Of a stretch of DNA of 21,962 nt, positions 1-7,846 are shown piece after piece. The DNA comes from Candidatus Iainarchaeum sp. GTDB taxonomy: Archaea; Iainarchaeota; Iainarchaeia; Iainarchaeales; DTGL01. The notes under the pieces are model-generated. The model made no database searches. It was not told the origin of the DNA and saw only the letters and a list, made by a program, of their open reading frames with translations. How positions within the stretch are numbered: position 1 is the stretch's first letter; each line of letters begins with the position of its first letter. The stretch is taken from assembly GCA_021161055.1 (NCBI GenBank), contig JAGHBI010000045.1, positions 1-21,962 of the forward strand. The letters run 5' to 3'. Made by a program: the position numbers and the translations under genes.

Positions 1-1
1 G

Positions 2-718
2 CGATTTGAAAGAAACGGCTTGGTTGAGCTGCGCAAAGAGCATATAACCAAAGACGTTATCGAATATTATTCTTTCCTCGTGAGAAAAAACTTTGTTCAA
101 AAGTTTTATTCACACTCTTCAAATCCACGCTCCTTATTTCCTATGCTTCTCGTTTCTTTCTATAGAAATATTTCTGTGGGTTCGGAAAGAAACATACTTT
201 CTCTCAAGCTTTCCTTTGTTGCGGTAGGTTTTATTGTAACATTTTTGAGTTCCCTTCTTTCCTTCTTTTTGGTATTGTCTGCATTTTTGAAGGTTGCGAA
301 TTCTCCAAATGAAATTAAAAGACTGGTAAAGGACTTTCTCTGGCGTTATATAAAGATAACTCTTGCAATTTTCTTCCTGTTCATCGGTTTCTTTCTTGGA
401 GCAATTCTTCTTTTTCTGCTGTTCGCAAAGTTGTGGGCAATCGGCATGCTCCTTTTCCTTTTTAGCTTTCCATTCTTTATGCTATGGCTCTTTGTGTTCT
501 GCTATTACCGCTATGGAGTATTCCTCATCGACTTTATAACATGGCTTTTTGAAAGTAAAGAGATTTCCCAGCACAGAGAACAATGGTTAAGGTTTAAGAC
601 ATTCGTGTGCAATTATTCTGCGCTTGAAGATAAGCCATTAAAATATTACGAACTCTGGGATGAGTTCTATTATTATGCTTTGGCTGTTGGTGCCATCAAG
701 CAGGTCAGGTTTGCATAG
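2..718 (+). CDS. DUF2207-like multi-span membrane protein, C-terminal fragment
   Basis: The reading frame is open to the left edge of the window, so the gene starts outside it; the TTG at 20 is not a credible start. About 239 residues are visible. After a polar stretch there are about four strongly hydrophobic segments (roughly residues 75-100, 116-145, 148-170 and a shorter one near 175-185), then a soluble tail. The tail has the pattern QWLRFK, then SALEDKP, then LWDEFYYYALAVG. This resembles the C-terminal end of archaeal and bacterial DUF2207 predicted membrane proteins (W-x2-F, a 'lleekpp' stretch, W-x-x-Y-x-x-YA-x-ALG). The family function is unknown. The assignment rests on this tail and the membrane topology, so it is tentative; it could be another membrane family. 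There is no clear operon link to the next gene, which lies 137 bases downstream. Confidence 0.5.
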   Translation, partial: RFERNGLVELRKEHITKDVIEYYSFLVRKNFVQKFYSHSSNPRSLFPMLLVSFYRNISVGSERNILSLKLSFVAVGFIVTFLSSLLSFFLVLSAFLKVANSPNEIKRLVKDFLWRYIKITLAIFFLFIGFFLGAILLFLLFAKLWAIGMLLFLFSFPFFMLWLFVFCYYRYGVFLIDFITWLFESKEISQHREQWLRFKTFVCNYSALEDKPLKYYELWDEFYYYALAVGAIKQVRFA

Positions 719-755
719 CGTTTCAGTTCCGTCAGGTTATTGAATATATTACAAA

Positions 756-780
756 AGGGATAATTGCGGAATTCATCCCT
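756..780. other. Intergenic hairpin between the DUF2207-like gene and the transporter
   Basis: AGGGATAATT pairs with AATTCATCCCT around a GCGG loop, giving about 10 base pairs with one bulged C. It lies 38 bases after the upstream stop codon and 76 bases before the transporter start. It could help terminate the upstream transcript or lie in the leader of the transporter. A TATA-like AATATATTA (about 741-749) just before it would put the hairpin at or just after a transcription start. No poly-T run follows it, so it does not look like a bacterial-type terminator. Confidence 0.3.
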
Positions 781-855
781 GTGAGTGCTCATATTTGGGT
801 GTGCCTTTATTTTGACTATTGACATGCTTTTCTCTGGATTCTGCAATAAGAATAT

Positions 856-2169
856 ATGAAAAAATTATTAAATAACAAAAAGTACTTACTAATTGCAATG
901 AAGGGGAAAAATGTGCTTGCGAAGGAGGTCAAAAAGATAGAGAAAGAGGTCAGGCATCTGAAAAAAGGGGTAAAGCACATTGAAAGAGAGATCGGGCCAG
1001 GAGTTATAACCGGCGGCGCAGATAATGACCCTGCAGGTATAATCACCTACACAACCGCGGGCGCTCTTTTCGGCTACGCATTGCTCTGGGTGCTTGTATT
1101 ATGCACACCGCTTATGATCGTTATCCAGGAGATGGCTGCTCGCGTTGCTTTGGTAAAGCGCAGAGGTCTGGCTTCCATAATAAGGGAACATTATGGGAAG
1201 CGGACAGCAATGCTTGTTATGAGCGGTTTGGCGGTAGTGAATATAGCCACAATTGGCGCGGATATTGCCGGTGTTGCTGCTGTTTTAGGTCTGCTAACCG
1301 GCTTGCACTGGGGCTTCTTCATAATCCCCGTAACCGCTCTAATAGGCTACTTAGTGTTGTTTAAAAAATACAGAACGATAAGGAAAGTATTGCTTGCACT
1401 AACCGCATTGCTTTTTGTATATGTCCTTTCATCCTTCCTCGCGAATCCAGACTGGCTTGAGGTTGCTAAAGGTATAATTCCTAGCTATACGAACTCTGTT
1501 ACATTCTTCATGGCTGCTGTTGGAATAATCGGTACAACTATTTCACCATATATGCTTTTCTGGCAGGCTTCTGATGAGCTTGAAGAACACAAAACAATAA
1601 TAAGGCCTAAGGATTTAGAGCTTGACACTGCTCTGGGCATGGCCTGGTCCAACATTATTGCTGCATTCATAATAATTGCTGCAGGCTCAACACTCTTTGT
1701 TTTCGGCGTGAGCGTTGATACCGCTGAGCAAGCAGCATTGGCATTGCGCCCGCTTGCTGGAGATTTAGCCTATGTGCTCTTCAGCATTGGCATAATTGTT
1801 TCGGGCTTTTTAGCATTGCCTGTGCTTGCAGGTTCAACCGCTTACGCTGTTTCCGAAACGTTCGGCTGGCGCGAAGGCTTAAATAAAAAGGTTTTCTCCG
1901 CAAAAGGCTTCTACTTCGTTTTTATGCTTTCCCTTTTAGTAGGTTCGGCCTTGGCGTTTCTTCCAATAAACCCCATACATTTCCTCTTCTATACGCAAAT
2001 ACTTGATGGTTTTCTCACACCTTTTTTAGCTGTAGTTCTGCTTTCGCTATGCAACAATAGGGAAATAATGGGCAATTATGTTAATACAAAGCTTAAGAAC
2101 CTTTTTGGAATAATGCTTGTTGTGGTTCTGCTGGCACTTGATATAATGCTCTTAATGCAGATTATTTAA
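856..2169 (+). CDS. Nramp (SLC11)-family divalent cation transporter, non-canonical metal site
   Basis: A 437-residue membrane protein with about 11 hydrophobic segments and the Nramp signature topology. The first segment carries GPGVITGGADNDPAG: the metal-binding DPGN motif of classical Nramp proteins reads DPAG here, so the Asp is kept and the Asn replaced. In the sixth segment, where Mn/Fe transporters have MPH with a metal-binding Met, this protein has ISPYMLFWQAS. That pattern belongs to an Nramp branch that lacks the selectivity Met; some Met-lacking relatives are described as magnesium transporters, so the cation cannot be called Mn or Fe from sequence. The N-terminus (residues 1-45) is a Lys/Glu-rich amphipathic stretch; ATG at 898 is an alternative start. 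A TATA-like TTTATTTT near 815 would give a short leader. It is followed on the opposite strand by the DUF1704 gene, 11 bases away. Confidence 0.85.
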   Translation: MKKLLNNKKYLLIAMKGKNVLAKEVKKIEKEVRHLKKGVKHIEREIGPGVITGGADNDPAGIITYTTAGALFGYALLWVLVLCTPLMIVIQEMAARVALVKRRGLASIIREHYGKRTAMLVMSGLAVVNIATIGADIAGVAAVLGLLTGLHWGFFIIPVTALIGYLVLFKKYRTIRKVLLALTALLFVYVLSSFLANPDWLEVAKGIIPSYTNSVTFFMAAVGIIGTTISPYMLFWQASDELEEHKTIIRPKDLELDTALGMAWSNIIAAFIIIAAGSTLFVFGVSVDTAEQAALALRPLAGDLAYVLFSIGIIVSGFLALPVLAGSTAYAVSETFGWREGLNKKVFSAKGFYFVFMLSLLVGSALAFLPINPIHFLFYTQILDGFLTPFLAVVLLSLCNNREIMGNYVNTKLKNLFGIMLVVVLLALDIMLLMQII

Positions 2170-2180
2170 TCCCCCTGTTT

Positions 2181-3320
2181 TCACACAGGCAAGCTTTCAA
2201 TCGCATCGAAATCTGCCTTTCTATAATCTGGCAAATGCTTTGGCTTTTTCAGCACAGGCGCTTGCTTGATTGTTTCGAGTTCGCTTATTGCTATCTTTCC
2301 ATAGTACAGGCCGTTTAGTGAGGCGCCGCGTTGCAGAAACTCCTTCACTGAAAACATCCCTTCTAAGTAGAAATAGTCTTTTGTAAAGGCTCCGGGCTCT
2401 GCTGTGGGACAGCCGCGCTTCGCTCTTTGCGTAAGTTTATAAGCTTTTTCAGTGGGAAAGTACTCTCTCATATGTTTGAATGTTTCATAGAACGAATACC
2501 TTGTTGCGAAGTGTATCGCAACTACTCTCCCAGCGTATTCCCTTATAAGGGCATCGCTCGATTTTTTGAATAGCACCTCGTTTATTACTGCTAAGCCCTC
2601 TTCTGTTTCAAGCCATTCTGCACCTGCACCTTCAAGCAGTAATCTGTATGGCTGCATCGATGCGTTTATATGTCTGTATGCGTGCGTTTCCACCTCATGC
2701 ACAAACAATCTTTGCATCTCTCGCAATGTGTACGTTTCATTGGAATTGATCTTTATAATTTTTTCAGCCGGCAGCACCATAGCGTTGGCAGACATGTTTT
2801 CATCAAGCACAACCTTCCAATCAATGCGTTTTTTGTTGAGCATATTCTGCAAGTATTTGGCAACTCTTTCGCTGCCAAACCTCTTGCCAAGGTCTTTTTT
2901 CGGTTTCTTTTCAAGTATTTCAAATGCCTTCTTTACAAGCCTCCTGCTCGGTTTTCCATAATAGGCAACGCTTCTCGCAGGAAAGGCTTTGCTGCCTATG
3001 CTTCTCACAAGTTCGATCTTCTTTATTGTTTCGTTCCTCTTTTTGTTCAAGAGCTTTTCAAGGCCTTCTTCCTTAAATTCAAACTCCTTCAACTTTCTGA
3101 TTATCTGTGAGTATTCGTGAGAAAGCGCGAAGTATGTGAACAGTATGTTTCTGGGCAGATATGAAAAGAGGGGGTTGTATTCAAGACCTTTTTTAAGAGC
3201 GTTAAAGAACCTTTTCTTCTGCACCAGCGAGTTTACAGGCTCGACAAATTTCAGTATATCTGTTTCAATCCTATCAATAATCTCAAACAGTTCCTTTTCC
3301 TTTGCCAAAAATTCGCGCAT
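2181..3320 (-). CDS. DUF1704 (MATCAP/QEGLA-type) predicted zinc metallopeptidase
   Basis: A 379-residue soluble protein from the chosen start. It contains HEVETH at residues 208-213, a zinc-peptidase HExxxH pattern, followed about 27 residues later by ETEEGLAV. That matches the 'QEGLA' element that defines DUF1704 and would supply the third zinc ligand. DUF1704 includes the eukaryotic microtubule-associated tyrosine carboxypeptidase MATCAP; the archaeal substrate is unknown. The N-terminal 200 residues are mostly helical and Lys-rich. An upstream ATG at 3380 would add 20 residues and overlap the upp stop. I prefer ATG 3320 because a TATA box (GGTTTATATC) is centred about 27 bases upstream, the spacing of leaderless archaeal transcripts. 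It lies downstream of upp on the same strand but appears to have its own promoter. Confidence 0.8.
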   Translation of the reverse strand: MREFLAKEKELFEIIDRIETDILKFVEPVNSLVQKKRFFNALKKGLEYNPLFSYLPRNILFTYFALSHEYSQIIRKLKEFEFKEEGLEKLLNKKRNETIKKIELVRSIGSKAFPARSVAYYGKPSRRLVKKAFEILEKKPKKDLGKRFGSERVAKYLQNMLNKKRIDWKVVLDENMSANAMVLPAEKIIKINSNETYTLREMQRLFVHEVETHAYRHINASMQPYRLLLEGAGAEWLETEEGLAVINEVLFKKSSDALIREYAGRVVAIHFATRYSFYETFKHMREYFPTEKAYKLTQRAKRGCPTAEPGAFTKDYFYLEGMFSVKEFLQRGASLNGLYYGKIAISELETIKQAPVLKKPKHLPDYRKADFDAIESLPV

Positions 3321-3343
3321 TTCAAAATGAAAAGTAAAAAAAG

Positions 3344-3353
3344 GATATAAACC
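3344..3353 (-). promoter_or_regulatory. TATA box of the DUF1704 gene
   Basis: On the minus strand this reads GGTTTATATC. Its centre is about 27 bases upstream of ATG 3320, so transcription should start at or next to the start codon. This favours the internal ATG over the one at 3380. Confidence 0.6.
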
Positions 3354-3372
3354 TTGAGGGAGCCACAGAAAT

Positions 3373-4116
3373 CTATGCAAGTTTCCATGGCAGATTCTTT
3401 ACAGGCTTTCCATATGCGCGGTCGCCAGCATCGCCTAAACCAGGAACAATGTAGCCGGAAGCGTTCAAACCAGGCCCTATGAAATCCTTTTCCATTACCT
3501 CATCATCCAAAGCGCATATAAAAACATCAGTGCCTTTAGGGAACGTTTTGCTTATTTCCCTTAAGCCGGCGGGGCTTGCTATTACCGCCAGAATCTTCCA
3601 GCTCTTTGCCTTTCCATAGGGCTTTAGGGCTTCATATACTGCACACAGGCTATGTCCTGTTGCAAGCATAGGGTCGATTATTATCACATGCTTTCCCTCT
3701 ATTTGCGGTACTTTGGCATATTCAACCTTTACGCTCAGATCCTTCTCGCGCCAGCAGGAAACAAAGGCTATTTCAACGCTCTTTATCATCGCATTGAAGC
3801 CCTCTGCAATAGGCAAGCCTGCCCTGAGAACAGGCACCACAACAAAACTATCTTTCAGCTTAAAGCCGCGAGCTTTGCCTAAAGGGGTTTTTATTTGGAT
3901 TTTCTCAACCTTTGCTTCGCGCAGCAGTTCGTAGCTGAGCAGTTCACCCATTCTCCGTAAAGCCTGCCTGAATTCAAAACGCTTTGTGGTTCGCTTTCTA
4001 AGCCTTGTAAGTTCCTCGAGAATCAGCGGATGGGTTATAATACGAACATTAATGCCTTTTCTTCCCAATGCCCTGAGAAATCGCTCACGGTTGTAATTTT
4101 TCCATTCGCTTTGCAT
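3373..4116 (-). CDS. upp: Uracil phosphoribosyltransferase
   Basis: A cytoplasmic salvage enzyme that joins uracil to PRPP to give UMP and pyrophosphate. The 247-residue product has the type I phosphoribosyltransferase PRPP loop VIIIDPMLATGHS at residues 144-156. It also has the uracil-recognition region near the C-terminus, YIVPGLGDAGDRAYG at about residues 222-236, and the family N-terminal pattern ITHPLILEELTRLR. Length is somewhat above the usual 205-220 because of a basic N-terminal stretch. An in-frame ATG at 4167 would add 17 residues that do not look like the family. ATG 4116 is preferred because a TATA box (GTTTAAAA) is centred about 29 bases upstream. It is divergent from valS, and its stop lies 53 bases before the DUF1704 start. 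Confidence 0.95.
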   Translation of the reverse strand: MQSEWKNYNRERFLRALGRKGINVRIITHPLILEELTRLRKRTTKRFEFRQALRRMGELLSYELLREAKVEKIQIKTPLGKARGFKLKDSFVVVPVLRAGLPIAEGFNAMIKSVEIAFVSCWREKDLSVKVEYAKVPQIEGKHVIIIDPMLATGHSLCAVYEALKPYGKAKSWKILAVIASPAGLREISKTFPKGTDVFICALDDEVMEKDFIGPGLNASGYIVPGLGDAGDRAYGKPVKNLPWKLA

Positions 4117-4140
4117 CGGAATAATCTTTGGGAAAAAGGT

Positions 4141-4148
4141 TTTTAAAC
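4141..4148 (-). promoter_or_regulatory. TATA box of upp
   Basis: Minus-strand GTTTAAAA is centred about 29 bases upstream of ATG 4116, consistent with a leaderless or near-leaderless upp transcript. Confidence 0.5.
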
Positions 4149-4190
4149 AGTGGCTGTTTTTCTGCAAAATCCGGAATTCTTTTATGTAAG

Positions 4191-4200
4191 GTTTAAATTA
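4191..4200 (+). promoter_or_regulatory. Probable TATA box of valS
   Basis: GTTTAAATTA lies about 40 bases upstream of ATG 4236 in the upp-valS divergent spacer, implying a leader of about 14 bases. A second AT-rich candidate (TTTTTATTAAAA, 4212-4223) is too close to the start for a standard archaeal promoter. Confidence 0.4.
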
Positions 4201-4235
4201 ATTTTTTAGGTTTTTTATTAAAATTGGGGTCTAAG

Positions 4236-6617
4236 ATGGAATTTCCGAAAAGACCGAATTTTAAGGAGCTTGAGCAGAGGATAAGCGACTTTTGGTCAAA
4301 GGAGAAGATATACAAGTTCCAGCCGAATTCAAAGAAGCCTGTGTACAGCATAGATACACCACCGCCAACAATAAGTGGTAATCTCCATATAGGCCATGCG
4401 TTTTCATATTCGCACGCGGAATTTATAGCACGCTACCGGCGCATGCGTGGCTATAACGTCTATTATCCATTCGGTTACGATAACAACGGTCTGGCCACTG
4501 AAAAGCTCACAGAAAAAACACATAATGTAAATGCAAAAAACATGCCTAGGCAGAAGTTTGTAGAGCTGTGCCTGGAAACTTCGCGCAGGTTTGAGAAAGA
4601 ATATGAACGCGTTTTCAAGCGCATGGGTCTTTCCTGTGATTGGGATGAATGCTACAGAACGATAGAGCCTCGTGTACAGAGAATATCGCAGGCGTCTTTC
4701 ATAAGGCTCTACGAAAAGGGACGCGTTTACAGAAAGCTTGCTCCTACAATCTGGTGCCCTAAATGCGAAACCGCTATTGCTCAAGTGGAACTCAAGGATA
4801 AAGAGAAGGAATCGACATTCAATTATATATTGTTTGAGCTTGAGGACGGCACCAAGCTGGAGATTGCCACCACGCGTCCAGAACTGCTTGCAAGCTGCTG
4901 CGCTGTTTTTGTACATCCTGATGATGAGCGCTACAAGCACCTGATTGGTAAAAAGGCAAAGGTTCCTCTGTTTGATTTCTATGTACCGATAATGGCTGAC
5001 CACAGGGTTGACCCGAAAAAGGGCACAGGCATAGTGATGTTCTGCACATTTGGCGATCTCACCGATGTTGAGTGGTTCAAGGCATACAACTTTGAACCGA
5101 GGATAAGCATTGCACGCGATGGCACCATGAATGAGCTCGCTGGAAAATATAAAGGGCTTACCGTTAAGCAAGCGAGAGAGGCAATAATAAATGATTTGAA
5201 GGAGAAAGGCCTGCTTGTGAAACAGGTTCCGATAAAGCATACCGTAAACGTACATGAACGCTGCAATACCGAAATAGAGTTTTTACTCACAAAACAGTGG
5301 TTTATTAAATATCTTGACCTCAAGGAGGAATTCATCAAAGCAGGTCGCGAAATAAAGTGGTGGCCGGAGCATATGCGCGTGCGCTATGAAAACTGGGTTA
5401 ACGGCTTGCAATGGGACTGGTGTATTTCAAGGCAGCGTTATTTTGGAGTCCCTTTCCCTGTATGGTACTGCAAGAGATGTGGCAGAGAGGTGCTTGCTGA
5501 TTATGAGCAATTGCCTGTTGACCCACTGAAGGATAAACCAAACAAGAAATGCTCCTGTGGCAGCACCGAATTCGAACCAGAGAAAGATGTATTGGATACA
5601 TGGCCTACAAGCGCATTAACCCCTTTGATAAATGCTGGCTGGGATAAAGGAACAGAACATAAGCGATTCAAGATGCTCTATCCTATGAGCTTGCGTCCAA
5701 ACGCACACGATATAATCACTTTTTGGGACTTCAACACCATTGTGATGGGTCTGTTCCACACAGGAAGGCCACCTTTCAAAAACATCATGATTTCTGGCCA
5801 TGGTTTGGATCCGCATGGCCAGAAGATGAGCAAAAGCAAGGGTAATGTTGTTCTGCCTTTGGATGTGATGGAGAAGTACTCTGCAGATGCATTGCGCTGG
5901 TGGGCCGCGAGCGTAAAGCTCGGCGAAGATCTGAATTTCCGCGAGGAAGACCTGCAGGCAGGCATAAGGCATGCAACGAAGCTATGGAATACTGCTCGCT
6001 TTGCTTCGATGCATATAAAAAGCAAACCGAAGAAACCCAAGAAACTCAACGTTATTGATAGATGGTTGCTCGCAGAGCTTAACGAAGTGATAAAGGGATG
6101 CACGCAAGCATTTGAGCATTACGAATACAGCAAGGCAAAGATGCTCGCAGAGCATTTCTTCTGGAATATTTTCTGCGATTATTATATTGAAATGATAAAG
6201 CACAGGCTCTATTCTGGCAAGGAAAAAAGCTCTGCGCTGTGGACTCTCTATAACGCACTTCTGATACAGCTTAAACTGTTTGCGCCAATAATACCGTTCA
6301 TAACCGAAGAAATATACCAGATTCTTTTCAGAGAATACGAAAGGGATAAGAGCATACACATTAGCTCATGGCCCGAGCCAAAAAAAGAATGGCGCGATAG
6401 CAAAGCATTGAAGCTTGGCAGAATTGCTATGGAATGCATTGCTGCTCTGCGAAAGTGGAAGAAGCTGAGGAATATGAGCCTTGCTGAAGAGGTGGAGAGC
6501 GTAACGCTTACACATCCCAATACTGGCGATGTCGAAAAGGTTCGAAGCGAAGTGGAAAAAACGATGCGCATAAAGAGACTCATTTTGAAGGAAGGACGTG
6601 AGGTTCTTGCAGAATAA
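4236..6617 (+). CDS. valS: Valyl-tRNA synthetase, archaeal type
   Basis: A class I aminoacyl-tRNA synthetase charging tRNA-Val (793 residues). The catalytic HIGH motif is at residues 51-54 within IDTPPPTISGNLHIGHAF, and KMSKS is at 530-534 (KMSKSKGNVV). The CP1 editing domain is present (TTRPELLA near 210, then GTGIVMFCTFGD). Two Cys pairs suggest zinc knuckles: C174/C177 (CPKC), and C412/C415 (CKRC) with C439/C441. The helical anticodon-binding domain is intact, but the protein ends soon after it, shorter than the 860-950 residues common for ValRS and apparently without a long C-terminal coiled coil. ATG 4236 is chosen over an in-frame TTG at 4224. The last 20 bases overlap the start of the next gene, suggesting translational coupling. 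Confidence 0.96.
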   Translation: MEFPKRPNFKELEQRISDFWSKEKIYKFQPNSKKPVYSIDTPPPTISGNLHIGHAFSYSHAEFIARYRRMRGYNVYYPFGYDNNGLATEKLTEKTHNVNAKNMPRQKFVELCLETSRRFEKEYERVFKRMGLSCDWDECYRTIEPRVQRISQASFIRLYEKGRVYRKLAPTIWCPKCETAIAQVELKDKEKESTFNYILFELEDGTKLEIATTRPELLASCCAVFVHPDDERYKHLIGKKAKVPLFDFYVPIMADHRVDPKKGTGIVMFCTFGDLTDVEWFKAYNFEPRISIARDGTMNELAGKYKGLTVKQAREAIINDLKEKGLLVKQVPIKHTVNVHERCNTEIEFLLTKQWFIKYLDLKEEFIKAGREIKWWPEHMRVRYENWVNGLQWDWCISRQRYFGVPFPVWYCKRCGREVLADYEQLPVDPLKDKPNKKCSCGSTEFEPEKDVLDTWPTSALTPLINAGWDKGTEHKRFKMLYPMSLRPNAHDIITFWDFNTIVMGLFHTGRPPFKNIMISGHGLDPHGQKMSKSKGNVVLPLDVMEKYSADALRWWAASVKLGEDLNFREEDLQAGIRHATKLWNTARFASMHIKSKPKKPKKLNVIDRWLLAELNEVIKGCTQAFEHYEYSKAKMLAEHFFWNIFCDYYIEMIKHRLYSGKEKSSALWTLYNALLIQLKLFAPIIPFITEEIYQILFREYERDKSIHISSWPEPKKEWRDSKALKLGRIAMECIAALRKWKKLRNMSLAEEVESVTLTHPNTGDVEKVRSEVEKTMRIKRLILKEGREVLAE

Positions 6618-7305
6618 AGAGCAAAAAGCAGTTGTGCTGAACTTTTCCCGGGAAGAAAAATGTGCTGTAAAAAAGGCACTTGCAGATTTCCCTGAAAAAG
6701 ATGTCAGAGCTCCTTTTGAAGAGAAGCGCTGGCTTATTGATAAATGCACAGTAACACTTTATAAAACAGGAAAGCTTGTTATTCAGGGCAAGGGCTGCGA
6801 AAACATAGCTAAATCGATACTCAAAAAACTTCTCCTTAAAGAAGAACTCGTGCTTGGTATTGACGAGGCTGGCAGAGGCGAACCCACAGGTGCTTTTACA
6901 ATCTCTGCTGTGCTCGCAGATAAGAATAGATTGAGAGAGCTCAGGGATAGCAAGAAAACAAAAAAGCTTGAAGAAAAGCGCGTGCTTGTGGAGCAGAACT
7001 GTTTGGCCAGCCTAACTGCAATCTTTTCTCCAGAGTTTATAGATGTGGCAAGAAAAAGTGGCATTACGATGAATGAGTTGCAGAGGAGATTTATTGTGCT
7101 TGCCCCGATGCTTTTCAAAATACCTGCGTTAAAATTTAAGGTTAAGGTGGATGGCGCGCGAATAAAAGGCGCTGGCAATGCTGAGTTTGTTGTTGGTGGC
7201 GATGACAAATGCCCCGTTATTGCCTCTGCAAGTGTTCTTGCAAAGCTCGCTCGCGAGGATTTTGCAAACAAGAGAAAAAGAAGGACATGGAAAGCTAAGC
7301 GCTAG
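6598..7305 (+). CDS. RNase HII/HIII-like protein with N-terminal TBP-like domain, short C-terminus
   Basis: A 235-residue protein with a GTG start inside the end of valS. Residues 1-80 resemble the TBP-like domain at the N-terminus of RNase HIII (TVTLYKTGKLVIQGKG), which grips RNA/DNA hybrids. Residues 84-221 are an RNase HII-type catalytic domain: GIDEAGRGEPTGA (D89, E90), KVDG (D185), then a GDDKCPVIASASVLAKLARED block. At the fourth catalytic acid position HII proteins have Asp in AKVxRD. Here the aligned residue is E220, with D221 next. The protein stops 14 residues later; typical RNase HII continues for 50-60 residues, including a conserved KGYGT-x3-H segment, and I found no such segment in the other frames downstream. 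Probable role: RNA/DNA hybrid cleavage. Activity is uncertain given the missing end. Confidence 0.75.
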   Translation: MRFLQNKEQKAVVLNFSREEKCAVKKALADFPEKDVRAPFEEKRWLIDKCTVTLYKTGKLVIQGKGCENIAKSILKKLLLKEELVLGIDEAGRGEPTGAFTISAVLADKNRLRELRDSKKTKKLEEKRVLVEQNCLASLTAIFSPEFIDVARKSGITMNELQRRFIVLAPMLFKIPALKFKVKVDGARIKGAGNAEFVVGGDDKCPVIASASVLAKLAREDFANKRKRRTWKAKR

Positions 7306-7777
7306 TTTTACCGCCCCTGAAAACGAGTTCCCTTATCTTTTCCTCCAACTCTTTATCATATTTTTGCTTCTTTTCTTCAGGCTCTTTTAGGTGTTGCTTC
7401 ATAGCTTCTATAGCTATCAGTGCTTCTCTCCTAAAGTCCTCAAGTCTTTCTATCTTTTCATAGAGCTCGTCTTTTGATATCAGAGTGTGACCGTTCTTTG
7501 AGAGCGCCCCCTCGAGCCTGTTTATCTTTTTGAAAGCAAAATCTATTCTGCTGGAGTTCTTCTCAATTTTGTGGTTTATAAGTGCCAGCTCCCTTCTTAT
7601 TCTTGTAAGTTCTCCTGCATTGTTGTTGTTGCCAAAAAGAACAACCGAGCTCAGGGTGCCATTTTTGAAGTCCCCGTTCCTTTGCAGTACAAGCTCTTTC
7701 TCTTTTGGCATAAGATAGAGCAGAGCATTGGCTGCTAAAAGCACAAGCACTATTGCTGCAAGAGCAATTGTAATCAT
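7295..7777 (-). CDS. Small membrane-anchored coiled-coil protein of unknown function
   Basis: A 160-residue product with one hydrophobic segment at residues 2-22 and a charged remainder. An Asn/Gly-rich linker (FGNNNNAG, about residues 48-55) is followed by a long Glu/Lys/Arg-rich helical region with heptad spacing (about 57-150), probably a coiled coil. No family recognised. Its 3' end overlaps the RNase H-like gene by 11 bases in convergent orientation. It is divergent from the phosphatase-like gene at 7847, with a 69-base AT-rich spacer that probably holds both promoters. Topology is ambiguous: signal anchor with the coiled coil outside, or inside. Confidence 0.7.
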   Translation of the reverse strand: MITIALAAIVLVLLAANALLYLMPKEKELVLQRNGDFKNGTLSSVVLFGNNNNAGELTRIRRELALINHKIEKNSSRIDFAFKKINRLEGALSKNGHTLISKDELYEKIERLEDFRREALIAIEAMKQHLKEPEEKKQKYDKELEEKIRELVFRGGKTSA

Positions 7778-7810
7778 AGCAAAAACCTTGTATTTTATTA
7801 TGGTGGAATG

Positions 7811-7820
7811 ATTTAAATTG
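7811..7820 (+). promoter_or_regulatory. Probable TATA box in the divergent 7777/7847 spacer
   Basis: ATTTAAATTG is centred about 31 bases upstream of ATG 7847 on the plus strand. The TTTAAA core is palindromic and lies about 38 bases from the divergent ATG at 7777, so it could serve either direction. TTTTAAATA at 7835-7843 is too close to the start to be the TATA box. Confidence 0.4.
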
Positions 7821-7846
7821 ATTTGGGTTAAGTGTTTTAAATAGCT

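Noticed and set aside
4404..5255. Long open frame (283 codons) on the minus strand inside valS
   Set aside because: It lies fully within the well-supported valS gene on the opposite strand. Its product has no recognisable motif and is an unusual Cys/Tyr-rich mix, as expected for an antisense shadow.
5616..6749. Several further minus-strand open frames across the 3' half of valS and the RNase H-like gene
   Set aside because: Overlapping one another and antisense to strongly conserved genes; no start signals or domain patterns.
7178..7390. A plus-strand frame that might supply the missing C-terminus of the RNase H-like protein by frameshift
   Set aside because: Its translation has none of the expected RNase HII C-terminal features (no KGYGT or conserved His) and ends in a hydrophobic Leu/Phe run antisense to the 7295-7777 gene.
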